This document shows, piece by piece, positions 47,439-59,163 of a DNA stretch of 64,000 nt. Both the position numbers and the translations under genes were made by a program. The DNA is from Tulasnella sp. 424. Lineage: Eukaryota > Basidiomycota > Agaricomycetes > Cantharellales > Tulasnellaceae. The stretch's first letter is position 1, and each line of letters starts with the position of its first letter. Under the pieces are notes generated by a model, which worked only from the letters and a program-made list of their open reading frames with translations, made no database searches and had not been told where the DNA came from. The stretch covers positions 222,044-286,043 of the forward strand of contig WSUB01000038.1 in assembly GCA_019633425.1 (NCBI GenBank), read 5' to 3'.

Positions 47439-48841
47439 TATTCACCAACCCAGGCCAAAGTCAGAAAATGACAATTGAATAAGAGTACTATATCCCTTTG
47501 ATGTGTAGAGTGCTCTTGTAGATCTCTCCCCCATAAGAAGTCTAGCGAAAGTGCGTAAATGAGTAATTGCCGAAGTACTAGTGTGTGATAAGACGCTCTC
47601 ACAGGCATCTTATAGTCGTCAAATTCCTCCTTAAACTCTGAGGGTCAAATCATAGCTCTTCATTATTTTCATAGAGTGGTGGCTTAATCGGCTTTTGGGG
47701 TATGCTGAAGATGGGTGTAGCATCCGCGAAAGTCTGTTTTCTGCTTTGCCCGAGTGCGGCAACCGACTTGGAAAAAGACGATACATACTTGCGCTTGTTA
47801 GAGCTCCCACCGAAGCTGGAAGATGACTGAGGACCTTCACATATCAGGGAATGCCCATTGAACCATTTACGTACAGTACTCACAAAAACTCCCGTTTCGC
47901 CTTGGATACGCCTGTAAGTTCCTAATTGGTACACAGGTAGCGGCGGTGGAGGCTGAGACGATCCCTACGAGATAGGGACGCTGGAATCCTTCCGCGGCCG
48001 CCGACTCGAACTTGGTAGTTGACAAATGTTTCGTAGTATTGCGTAGCCCCGAGAGCGCGATTGTAAATTTGTAATGGCCAAGGAGCGTTCAATGAGGCTG
48101 GGTTGAGATTCGACACGTGCAGCTGTTATGCCATGACTAAAAACTCGGTGCGGATGTTGCAGCATGGTCAGGGCCCGGGTGCGAAATGGATACTAGGTCT
48201 CTCGATCCGAGTGAAGTTAGAGGTCGGGGATCGTCGATTGCGGCGGGAGGTGATGATCATTCAGTTGCTGCCATCGGGGACCCGGTCTCCGACGACTTTT
48301 GACTTTGGGCCGGAGCTGGGGTCGGAGAGATTTGTGATGCTGCGCAACGCCGTATGTGATAGGAAAAAGAGTTCAATACAGACCAGACTGGTTCATGATG
48401 TGCTGAGGGTCGTTACCGCCATGGATGCGGAAGAGGGACAGGACAGAAATAGAAACCCGTCAGTTCGTAAAAGATGAGCGAGTACAAGGAAGGGTTGTCC
48501 ATTGTGACGTCAAGACCCACCTGGTCAAGACTCGATGGGTACAACACGTGTTTCAGCGATTCAGCCAATGACTTCTCTCTGTTTGACAGTGTTCAAAACA
48601 ATATTACTCCTTCCCATGTGGCGCCTGAGGTTTTGCACCTTTCCCTGTTCGGTGCATTGCAAACTTGTTTGCGGCTTGTTTGTCTCTGCCGAACCTCGAC
48701 TCGAACCTTTGACCCCTCAACGACCCGCGTCATAGAAAGCGCTCACCCTGCGTTCCGCGACCCATATGCCACTCGCACACCATCGCGCCAACGTTGTCTC
48801 TCTGCAAGCCTTCGCTTGACTTTCAATACTTGTGTTCAACG
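47439..48841. other. Intergenic, second copy of the F-box upstream region
   Basis: No gene is supported; the minus-strand frame at 47650-47934 (about 95 residues) has no recognised domain. A (CA)n microsatellite at about 47404-47418 lies just inside the preceding gene's 5' end. From about 47885 the sequence matches 60065-60560, and 48490-48840 matches 40085-40620, including TGACGTCA at 48505-48512 and the CGACCCGCGTCAT block near 48720. Confidence 0.55.
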
Positions 48842-50640
48842 ATGACGGTGCAAGACCTCACCAGCAAAAGCCCCGATACGCCACCTCGCTTCCGATAGCG
48901 ACGTTGGAGAATAGGAGTTATTGGCGGACGAATCAATAGAATCCGTCCTTGCATCCCTCTCAGCTGGTCAGGTAAGCTTCTACTTGGTAGCTTTTATGAA
49001 AAAAGTCGCTGAAAACTCAATCTGGGCGCAGTATCGACTCTACCCGGAGCTCTTGGGACACCCGGAACTTTTCGTCGCCTCCGACAACCCGAATCGGGCC
49101 GTCCCCACTCTCGGATGTAGTTGATGGAGCGGTCTTGCTCCGGCCGTGCTGTGGAGAGACATGGATTCGCCGAATCAAGTCCTTTCACCGCTGCAGCCAA
49201 AACCCCAGCGGACTCGAAAAGGCCCGAAGGAGAGACATATGAAGACTGGGTACGCGTCTCCTCCCATTTATTACTAGCCCATCCAACTCAGGTTGGGCCT
49301 GGCGTGGGTTTATTCTGCATGGTGGGCAGCTTTGCTCGGGACTTGCCAACGGCCTGTTCGGCGACGTGGACTGGACGCGATTCCACTCGTGCGCAACGCG
49401 CATCCGAACACTCGTTTACCGGAACACCGACCCAGCCATCAGAAGCCGCAACAACTGCCTCTCACCCCGAGCACTCGAACGAGTCTCGCTGCCCTGCCCA
49501 TACAACCGGTGCCTGGTTCCAAACATCGGGGAGCCGACGTACCACGTGATTCGTGCCGAATTTAAAGACGCTTAGAATGTCGTTTTGCAAGGGCATGTCG
49601 GGGAGGTGCTTAAAGGGCCGATTCCAAGCTTTGGTCTCGCAAGGCGGTGCCGGATCACTTTCACTTGTCGACGGATTGTCCCATGTTGGAGTTTGAAGGA
49701 GCGCTTGCCAGGTGGCTGGAGTCGTCCCGCTCCTCGCGGAAGTAGAGTTGCCGCGGTACTACCAGACGAAATCGATCGTTCGGACGTTGGGGCAACTTCA
49801 GGATCTACGCAGCTTGCCCATTTTTTGGGATAATCCCTTACCATACGATCAGCATGGCGCCCACTTCGCAATTTAGTACGATGCATTCCCTAACCTGACC
49901 AACCTCGATATCAAGGCTACCTGGACTACGCCCTCTCCGTCCCGCAAACGTCATTTCAGCTCAACCGGATCAAGTGTATCTGCCTGAGCAGCTACCGAGG
50001 ACCGTCGTCCGATGAGGTGCTCAACCTCACCTCGGCGGTCGCATCGGCTTGCCCCGCGCCAGACGTCGTATGGTTGAACCTCGTCTCAGAAGACGGGTCG
50101 ACAACCGAGGAGCCCTTATCGTTCGAAGTGTTCCGACCGCTGTTGGAGTGCCACGCGGTGACCGAGTTCGTGGTGGGGCAGGAAATGCCGTTGTGGCTGG
50201 CGGAGAGCCACGTCGACCAGATCGCGAAAGGGTGGCCGGGGCTTAAAGTCCTCCTCTTAACTCCAGATCCCGACTTCCCCGACGGCAACTTCACCTCTGA
50301 GCAAGGCCTCGCCAATCTCGATCTTGGCGCACATAGCCCAAAAACTGCGCAACCTCATCAACTTGGGGTTGTTCCTCGACGGTCGACCAGTTCACCGACT
50401 TCGTGACCAACTTGGCCCCCCCACATCAATTCGAAAAACTGCTCGTAATGGATTTGGAATTATCCCCGATCCCATCGTACGTGGTCACAGCTGTGGGGCT
50501 TTATTTGGGTAGCTTGGTTTCGCCCGAGAAGTGGATACAGTGCAGCATGGAACCGGTGGCCCAAGAGGAGTAGGGACGTCAAGCTTGCGGAGAATTGGGG
50601 AATGTGTTTTAATCTGCATACGGCTATGAATATGGGTACG
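48842..50640 (+). pseudogene. Decayed F-box protein gene copy
   Basis: Parallel to the intact gene at 40625-42544 over its whole length, but broken. The ATG is kept (MTVQDLTS), a frameshift ends the frame within 20 codons, and homologous stretches then occur in several frames: a degenerate F-box near 48990-49190, DWTRFHSCATRIRT at about 49366, NLTSAVASACPAPDVVWLNL at about 50020, and PLLECHAVTEFVVGQ near 50140. A deletion of some 40 bases is seen near 49545-49560. The 3' 100 bases are lost where foreign sequence begins (about 50640). No product is expected. Confidence 0.85.
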
Positions 50641-51167
50641 TCCACGCATTCAGCGCGGGATTCCCAGAACCCAATGCTTACAGTCATTTTGCCCATAGAT
50701 CAGCTTCATGTCATGAAACATCTATTATGCGGCGGCGGAATTAATGGTTGATAAAGGAGAAAAGGGAATCATCTGGGACGTAGACAGTGGCATTGGATAA
50801 TAACATGACGGTTAATGTTGTGCCTATCGACATTGTGTGCAATAAGCAGAGTCCGAAGACTCTCCTCTGTGAGAAGATCGAGAGGCAAGTCGTGGCGCTT
50901 GACAGTACCCGAAGGATCAACTCTGACAGTCAAAGATCCCCAAGTGGTAGGTGAGGAGTTAGCGCTCTTAAAAGATCTTGGCAGAGACTTCAAGGGTTTA
51001 ACTTTAGTGCGCAGAGCCTCGCCAGATTTGGAAGAGACACGGACAGACGCCAAAGCAGAGGAAGGTATGGAAGCGCCAGGTAAGGGAGCAGCGAGAGCGC
51101 CAGTGGAAGGAGAAACATCGGTAGGAACCAAAGGCAACACGCGAACAGCAGGGACGGCAGAGAACCG

Positions 51168-51530
51168 GGGAACGCGAGAAGCATCGTCAACGGAGTCTAG
51201 AACCGAGAAAGAAATCAGAAACTAAAACACGAGAAGAAAGGGAAGCACAAATCTTGAGACCCAGCGTTGGCTTGCAATGAGTCGATGTAAACGACAAAAC
51301 CGCCAGAGATGGAAGGCACCGTATTAGGGGACTGGGTACCACGGAAAGCACCGTCAGCACTGTCAATCGAGTCTAAAATCGGGAAAAAAAAATAGAAACC
51401 AAAACAAGAAAAGAAAGGAAGCACAAACCCCGAAAGCCAGCGTTGGTCTGTAACGAGTCGATATAAGAGTCAAACTCGTCAGAGATACTGGACACCGCAT
51501 CGTCGAAGTCGGCCCAGGGGTGGGGTGCGG
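51168..51530. repeat. Imperfect direct duplication, offset about 175 bases
   Basis: The block at about 51187-51300 (GAGTCTAGAACCGAGAAAG onward to GCGTTGG.TTG.AA.GAGTCGAT) recurs at about 51362-51475 with modest divergence. It lies inside the insertion that interrupts the decayed F-box copy. Confidence 0.6.
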
Positions 51531-53056
51531 GGTTAGAGTATGGGAGGCCGACTGTAGAGACATAGACATGAGGACAATGTCAACAAAGAGGAACAAGAAA
51601 GAAGCTCACCATTCATAGTTTTGACGATGGCAGAAGAAGAACAAGGGGAGCGGCTTTAACATAGGGAGAAGAACAAGCTGGTGCCAATATGCGATTTGAA
51701 AAAGGCAAATGCGCGGAAAGAGCGGCAAAACAGGGACAACAAGCAGAATGAAGTTGACAGTGGAGAAGAAGGAGAAGCGGCGAGGTCAAGATATGAGACG
51801 TGAGATGAAACCAACGGGCAGGAACAAGAGAACGGACCAAGGAGAAATACCAAGGCACGTGACGAGGACAGGTTCGCGAAGTGGAACCATCCATTTACCA
51901 TTTGGAAACTGGCTACACGAGCTATACAAATCCACCATTCAGGAATAAAAAAGTTATCAAACATGTCTTTGAGGTGAGAGAAGATGCCAGGCTCGCAAAT
52001 AATGTGGCGCGCGCAAATCGCAGACAACGGACCACCGCGAGGTTAGGCAAAGTGCGAGAGGATCAGAAAGACCAGCGAAAAAGTGTCACATACACAAGAG
52101 GCCAACGGCGGCATTATTCCTTCCCCTACCGAAGGAGGCAGCAGTGGGTCACGAGGTTGGCCAGGCACAGGGGATGTCGATGATGATGATACTAAATTTA
52201 TTATGCGCGAGCAGACTGCCAAAGGACGACAAAGGGTCGAGGCCCCTGAGTACCTTGCTTACAACCACTGGCAGCAACTACCGGAAAAGAGAGGAAAACA
52301 AGTCGGTAAAAGTAATCGGGAGGGGAGCATCGCACCTCATATCGAAAGTAAAAACATCCAGGTCTCGAATCTGTGAGAAGTCGGAAGGTAAAGTCACTGG
52401 GGATGGTCATCTCTGGTCAGAGGATGACATGTCGGTTGAACGAGAAAACAGGTCTCCAAGCATCCTCCAGCTAATATCTACTGCACACCCCCCTCCCGCA
52501 AATCCTACTCGAACTCCGCAGACAGGCTATGGAGACCCAAGCCACAGCAAGTTTGAAGACACAGTGGGGCGGTATCAAGTTTGAGAGTGAACTGCCGATA
52601 CAAAAAATTCGCAGAATGATGGTTTTTGGACGTGTCGATCGTTCGGAGGTTGCGTGCAGGCGAATTCTGATTAGAATAGAGTGAAGAAGAGTCGAGTAGA
52701 AGGTAAAGCACGGAGCGCATCTGTAGGGGGAGTTGGTCCTCCCGCATGGACCGGTGACGGCGGACGGGAATCACAGCTGTCGCCATAGTGGAAGGTTTGA
52801 CCGCAACTCGTGTTATGGCGGCATTGGGCGACCTCGCCACAACTTGCGTCCCGGCCAAAGGAGAGAGAGAGGTAATGGTGATGTTAAAGGGGAAGCCGTC
52901 GGGGTAGTGGTCGTGCCGGTCCGAGGGGAACGCGAAATGGGGGAGCGGGAGCGGGAGCGGAAGCGGACATTCGATGATAAAGCCGATGGGCGCTTCGCGA
53001 CACTTTTATTCCTGCTGGTAAGACCCATCACCCTGACATAGAGCCTTAGTAGATAT

Positions 53057-53103
53057 GATATATGAGATATTTTGGCCAAGCTCGCAAAATTATCTCATAT
53101 ATC
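53057..53103. repeat. Perfect 13-bp inverted repeat with 21-base loop
   Basis: GATATATGAGATA at 53057-53069 is exactly complementary to TATCTCATATATC at 53091-53103. It can form a hairpin and sits about 300 bases from the right edge of the insertion; AT-rich sequence with TATA-like runs follows (53150-53215). It may be part of a long terminal repeat or a subterminal hairpin. Confidence 0.6.
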
Positions 53104-53395
53104 GCTGGCCAGGTCATACTATTTTTGCCGCTCCCCTCAAGCTCCCCTTCTCTTATACCTTATTATAGGATATTCTTTGTATTCTTTTCCTGTAATTCCA
53201 ATATTCCAATATATTGCTAAATTATTTTGATCTCATTTGGGGGATGAATATCGAGCCTCTCAGCGGTTTATAGCGCCTTTAGACCGCTTTACCTGAGTGA
53301 TGCGGCCTACACCAGAGATGCGGGTTTCTGCAATATGAAAAAGGGGCTTAATTTTCCCGGAACCGTAAGTTTACGTTGTAGACCAGTTACAGTGG

Positions 53396-54359
53396 GTCTC
53401 TTCTGTGGTGAGTGTATTCGTTGGCGCTGATGGGGTTGTCTTCTGCTGTAGGCCTTCCTTTACGCATCCACCTCTTAGCTGGCTTGCGCCGACGCGGCTT
53501 TCACACCTGCAATAACTCAACTCAAGTTTCTTTGCCCGTGAGAGACACACCGATGACCGCCTCAAGTTCGCTCCTTGTACAGTACTATCCGCCCATTTGT
53601 CTGGCATGATTTAATCACCATCGTCGCACTCATGGCAAGTCGAGTTTTGAGGTCTCTCTATCGACTTCGCATTGTAAATGGGGAGAGGCAACGGTTCTCC
53701 TTTGATTTATTTACCAACAGCATAACTGGAATCAGTCGGAAATGCAGATTGTAAATCTATAGAAAGTTTTGACGACTGCTATCGACCTGTAATGGATGAC
53801 TGGCGGCGAACGTTCGAACACCCTTACTTTCCAAACGTGTTCAAAAGAATAGGTATGCTGTGACATATATGAGGGGCCGGGAGGACGACGCGAGTAGAGC
53901 AAAGTGAGATCTTCCATCCGAGGGTCAGGTCATTGCGCTGTTCGGAAGCACCAATCCACAAAGTACAACTCGCGAGTATGCGGTAAGCTAATCGTTCACA
54001 TGAGACCAGTGAAGAGAATACATGACGCTCATTGATATGGAGAAGGGCCTTTGTTGGAACGTAAGGAACATATAGAGGGTGAGGGGCAATAGGAGCACAT
54101 GAAAGACAACGTTGGAACCATAGTAGAGTATTCGAAATGGCAGTGTACAAATAGAAGAGCTGTTCGCAGCGCCGCGAGCGACATAAGACGGAATCTGAAT
54201 ATATGATTTTTTACGACGGAGAGCACGAAGAATTGCAGGGATGGCCTAGGAACGATTAATGTTAGTGCCATGAGGAGCGTCCGAGCAGGTCGGTCAACGA
54301 ATACCTTGCTGACCACAAGGAGCTGACAATTTCGACATTAGGGAACCCTCCGATGTTGA
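53396..54359. other. 3' flank of the second F-box/TPR unit
   Basis: Matches 42545-43667 in order (see the shared GTGAGTGTATTCGTTGG-like block), confirming that the F-box copy and the next TPR gene were duplicated together. No gene is supported. Confidence 0.55.
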
Positions 54360-57300
54360 TCACGTTGTTTGCTCCAAACTCTGGAGGACTTCCCAAGTCA
54401 TTGCACACATCTCATCCATCGGCTGGCCTATCCTCGTGTATATTTCGCGAGCTTCCACACAAACCGCCTTCGCATCGACAAAGTTTCCTCCGTTCATGTG
54501 CGTTGCCGCCAACGCACCCAAGGCTCTGGCTTCACCCTCTTGGTCGAAAATCCGAGCATATGCGACGCGCGCTTCGGCGAAGCACTCCTCCGCCTCGTCG
54601 AATCGACCTTGGGCGCCGTACACGATCCCAAGACAGTGCAGCTCACCGGCTTCACCGCTAATATCTTCGAGGCTGCAGGATATGGCTTGGGCAAGGCGGG
54701 AACACTCTTCTGCTTTGTCATACATTCCCTGCTCAAGGTGGATCTTGGCGAGACGACTCAATGCTATTGCATGCATTGCATGATTGCCAATTGAGGCATA
54801 CGAAGCCTCGGCTTGAATTAAAGCCTCTTTCTCCTCGTCGAGCTTTGATTGAGACTGGTAGATCAGGGACAAAAATATCGAGGCCGTCGCTTGACCTTCC
54901 TCATTTGCGATGCTGGTCCAAGTAGCGAGTGCTTCCGTCGCAGCTTCCTCAGCTTCGGCGTCTCTGCACTGGGTATGGTAGTCTTGCCCGAGGAGGAATA
55001 GCACTTGGGCTTTGCTGTCACCGGCACCAACGCGATCGTAAAGAACAACTGCTTGGCGGAAAGATGCCTCAGCATCTGGATACCTGGACTGAGCGCGATA
55101 GGTTTTTCCAAGGCCATTCAATGCGTCTGCGGCCCCCTGGTCGTCCCCGATGCGACAGTGGATCTCGCGCGCTTCCATGAAAGCCTTCTCCGCCTCTGAG
55201 TGCTTAGACTGAGCGTGATAGGTCTCGCCCAAGTAATTCAGTGCGTTTGCAGCTCCCAGGTCGTTCCCGATGCGACACTGAATCTCGTGCAATTCCATGA
55301 AAGCCTTCTCCGCCTCCCGGTGCCTGGACTGAGCGTGATAGGTCGTGCCGAGACCATTCGATGCGTCCGCGGCTCCCAGGTCGTTCCCGATGCGACAATG
55401 GATCTCGTGCGCTTCGATAAAAGCCTTTTCCGCCTCCGGGTACTGGGAATGAATGCCATAAGTCTCGCCCAGACGATTCAATGCGTTTGCGGCTCGCAGG
55501 TCGTTCCCAATGCGACGGTGGATCTCGTGCACCTCTATGAAAGCCTTCTCTGCCTCCTGGTATCTGGACTGAGTGCTATAAGTCTCTCCCAAGCCATTCA
55601 ATGCGTCTGCAGCTCCCAGGTCGTTCCCAATGCGACAGTGGATCTCGTGCGCTTCCATTAAAGCCTTCTCAGCCTCCTGGTGCCTGGACTGTGCGCGATA
55701 GGCATTGCCAAGGCCATCCAGTGCGTCTGCGGCTCCTAGGTCGCTCCCAATGCGGCAGTGGATCTCGTGTGCCTCCATGAAAGCCTTCTCCGCCTCCCGG
55801 TGCCTGGACTCAGCGCGATAAGTCTTGCCCAGGCCATTTAATGCGTTTGCGGCTCCCAGGTCATTCCCGATGCGACACTGGATCTCGTGCGCTTCAATGA
55901 GAGCTTTCTCAGCATCTCGGTACCTGGACTGAGCCCAATAAGTCTCGCCCAGGCTATTCAATGCATTTGCGGCTCCCAAGTCATGCCCAATGCGAGAGTG
56001 GATCTCGTGCGCTTCCATCAGAGCCTTCTCCGCCTCCCGGTACCTGGCCTGAACGCGGTAAACTTCGCCCAGACCAATCAGTGCATTTGCGGCTCCCAAG
56101 TCCTGCCCAATGCGACGCAACATCTCGCGCGCTTCCATTAAAGTCTTCTCCGCCTCCCCTAGCCTGTACTGAGCGAGATAAGTCTGGCCCAGGCCACCCA
56201 GTGCGTTTGCGGCTCCCACGTTGTTCCCAATGCGACAGTTGATCTCATGCGCTTTCATGAAAGCCTTCTCCGCCTCGTGGTGCCTGGACTGTGTGCGGTA
56301 GGTATTGCCAAGGCCATCCAGTGCGTTTGCGGCTCCTAGGTCGCTCCCGATACGACAGTGGATCTCGTGCGCTTCCCTGAAAGCCTTCTCCGCCTCCCGG
56401 TGTCTGGACAGAGCGCGACAGGTATTGCCAAGGCTATTCAGTGCGTTTGCGGCTCCCAGGTCGTTCCCAATGTGATGGCAGATCTCGTGCGATTTCGTGA
56501 AAGCCGCCTTTGCTTCTTCATACCTCGCCACAACACGGTAAATCTCTCCCAAACTGAGCAACGTATTTGCTGAAGCAACGTCATTCAACCCGATACGATC
56601 ATGGATCTCGTGCGCCTCCCTCAACACCCTCTCTGCCTCTCCATGCCTCAACTGAACGCGGTAGATCTCCCCCAGACCATATAACGCTTCCGCCTTCGCC
56701 CGGTCGTCTTTCGTTAAAATTGAAACGTCGACGGCAGACTTATAGTGTGACTCGGCCATCACTGTGTCACCCAGACGGCGGTACACTGTGCCTAGCTCCC
56801 ACAACAGTGCTGCGGACCGCACCTTTGCACCACCCGCGGTAGAGCCCGAAGGTGTCGTGGATGGCTGAGAGTAGGCGGCTCATTCAGCATTCCTTCATGG
56901 CGGCCTTCACCAAAGTACTCACCAAGAAGCGAACTTTTCGCTGAAACGTGGAAGCATCTGTTCTTTCGATAGGATTCGAGATCCAACAGTCCAAAATCAG
57001 AGCGCAGAGCTCGAGAATATGAGACAGCTGAGCTTCCTCTCTGATCGCTGGTAATTTCCGTTTTATAACGTGCGATATAACCACACTCTCGAGTCTGAGT
57101 TCTTCGAACGGGATTTTACCGGTGAAGATCTAAAGTGTAGCCACCCATGTCAGCTCGAAAGCGGTAGAGATTGTTTATCAAAATAATATGCTTACCTCCC
57201 AACAGATCCAGCCCACAGCCCACATATCGCTGGGTAAATGTTGCACCCCATTGTTTAGCACCTCTGGGGCAGTCCAGCGCAGGGAACCCGCAGGGTCCGT

Positions 57301-58308
57301 TAATATGAGCTCCAGCGTAGATGGGTTCAACTCGATTTTCGGGGATGGCCAGTCTTGAGGAATGGCGTCCTTGCCTTCGCCACTAGGCGGCTTCGACCTT
57401 ATGTCGTCTTTCGTTGTAGCGACGTTTTGTTTAGCCCGGGCTGATCCAAAATCTGTGATCACTGCACAGTAAGAGGAGTTGACTAGAATGTTTAACTGAG
57501 ATGCAAGTCGATTAGTGTACAAACGTTGAGCGAGGCCTAAACGGACTCACCGACTTCAGGTCACCGTGACAGATTGGAGGTTGTCTTGTGTGCAAGTATT
57601 TCACCCCGTCGACTACATCTTGAATCTAAGTCGATGATTCGTTCAGATAACTCAGGCCTGGCGCGTATCAAACACGCTCACCAGGGAAACACGCTCGGGA
57701 ATGTCCCACTCCCCTGTCTGCAGGAACTCTCGAACGTTTCCATTCGCCTCCCAAGGAATGACGATCCAAGCATCACCCTTCTCCATATCCTCGACAAATC
57801 CGACGAATTGGACGATATTGGGATGAAGAAGGCTCGCCATTATACTGACCTCGTTGGCGAAGGACTTATGAGGAGCAATCAGAAAAACGAAGGGAAACCA
57901 CGAAGGCGACTCCTATACCTTGAAAAACTTCGCTGACGCCTCAGCATTCTCCCGATTCCAAAAGAGCTTCTTTATTGCCAATTTCCTCTCCGGGAGCATT
58001 TTTAAAAGCTCTTCACTGGACGGTGCGGGGGATTCTTTAGGAAGCGTGATCCATCTAGACCATTCGTGGCGTGCTTCAGGAAGAATCCTTATTCCAAGAC
58101 TGATGGTACCTTGCCCCCCTTTTGCACGTGGTTCGGTTTCTGTGGTTTTGATTGTTCCTGGGTCAATTCGGCAGCTGGACAGTCCTTCGAGAATCTCCCT
58201 CTTTAGGGTAAAAGTTTAGCGTTTATTCCGCGCTCAAGTATGGGAAGGACGTACAGCCTTGCTGAGGGCTCCTTGAGCGCTGAGTCCCGAGGCGGATTCG
58301 TCCGCCAT
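54360..58308 (-). CDS. Kinase-TPR fusion protein
   Basis: Exons on the minus strand: 58255-58308, 57919-58200, 57682-57864, 57551-57625, 57196-57495, 56923-57129 and 54360-56864; 1201 residues, frame intact. The start MADES matches the family N-terminus. Kinase motifs: glycine loop KGGQGTI, LAIKKLFW with the ATP-binding Lys, HGDLKSLN, DFGSAR, APEVL, DMW and a C-lobe CWISNPIER motif, so it is probably an active, non-RD, TKL-like kinase. Exon 2 is 63 bases longer than in paralogues, adding about 20 residues between the glycine loop and the Lys strand. Exon 7 encodes about 19 TPR units, of which 3-14 are highly alike, then the degenerate C-terminal set and the GQPMDE motif. Closest local relative is the kinase-less gene at 43668-47438, with which it shares HCRIG-type repeats. 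Cytosolic; partners unknown. Confidence 0.9.
55074..56513 (-). repeat. 120-bp coding tandem repeat array (about 12 TPR units)
   Basis: TPR units 3-14 of the kinase-TPR gene recur every 120 bases with high nucleotide similarity, and resemble units of the giant TPR gene more than the + strand genes (HCRIG versus HSRIG signature). Confidence 0.85.
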
Positions 58309-58498
58309 GGGCAACTAATTAGGATAAGGTTGAAGACAGTCAGGAAGAAAGCGGGACGCAACGGTTAAGGGGCAATGACTTCACGATGAACGATGAGGAG
58401 GAGAGGGCGGGGGTGCTTAAGAGATTGGATGGGCCAAAAGTGAGCTCACTCGTCTGTCTTTAAGACAAAAACCCAACCCACCAAAACCCTTGTTATCC

Positions 58499-59163
58499 CT
58501 AACTAGCTATAGCAAATTTGCACCCATATAAATTTTCCTGTCCAATTTTTGAAATACGGTTTTCCATGGTGGAATCTGAGCAGAAGCTTCGCACATGAGG
58601 CTTAGGGTCGCGAACCGCTTGCACCACAAGAAACTTTCCTAAAGCTTTCGACCGCATGTAAATTTCACAAACGAGGTGCTCCGTGGTTGAGATATCATTA
58701 GAGAGGTTTCCGCTCGGATCTGTGGCTAGGATTGTGCAATGACGGTGCAAGCGACAAGGAATATTCGGTGTTTTGGTCGACTTCACCGCTTTCGCTCGTC
58801 CCACGACTTCGGAGAGCTCGGGTCTACCTGCCACATGATCTTTAAACGGTCTCGATCAAACCGAGAGCATTGGTGACACTCATCGACCAACAAGGTTGAC
58901 CCAATGAACGAGTACCCTCGCCCCGCGATAATTTCATCGATGGATGGTTCTAAACGGAACGGGAGCATCAATCTCGAATGTGTAGTCGCAAACCCTCGCG
59001 CAAAGACTGAACAGGTATATTTGACCCCGCTATTACGGTGAAGATAAGGCCACATAAGGTTCAAAGACGAAGTATATTGCAGCGATATTTTCCTTGCTGG
59101 GAGCAAGCCGGCCGAACCACCCTGCCACAGCTTCTTTGAACGGTGGTTATGTGGATCATGCAC
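58499..59163 (-). other. Two overlapping unassigned frames, possible decayed gene
   Basis: Minus-strand frames 58783-59163 (about 126 residues) and 58499-58834 (about 111 residues) overlap in different frames and have balanced, protein-like composition (for example VDECHQCSRFDRDRLK and FLVVQAVRDPKPHVRS). They could be one gene broken by a frameshift or joined by an intron. I recognise no family. Confidence 0.2.

Larger units (their letters stand above)
50641..53395. mobile_element. Insertion of about 2.75 kb, class unknown
   Basis: Comparison of the two F-box/TPR units shows that homology stops near 50640 and resumes near 53396, where the intact unit has only about 70-100 bases (42470-42545). 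The intervening DNA has base use unlike its neighbours (long purine-rich runs on the + strand at 50980-52000), an internal duplicated block and a perfect inverted repeat at 53057-53103. Open frames are short on both strands. I see no reverse transcriptase, integrase or transposase motif, so it would be a non-autonomous or decayed element. Terminal repeats and target-site duplication were not identified. Confidence 0.4.

Noticed and set aside
50769..52858. Retrotransposon gag or polymerase coding in the insertion
   Set aside because: Several frames of 70-160 residues exist on both strands, but none shows a zinc knuckle, protease, reverse transcriptase, RNase H or integrase motif; compositional bias explains them.
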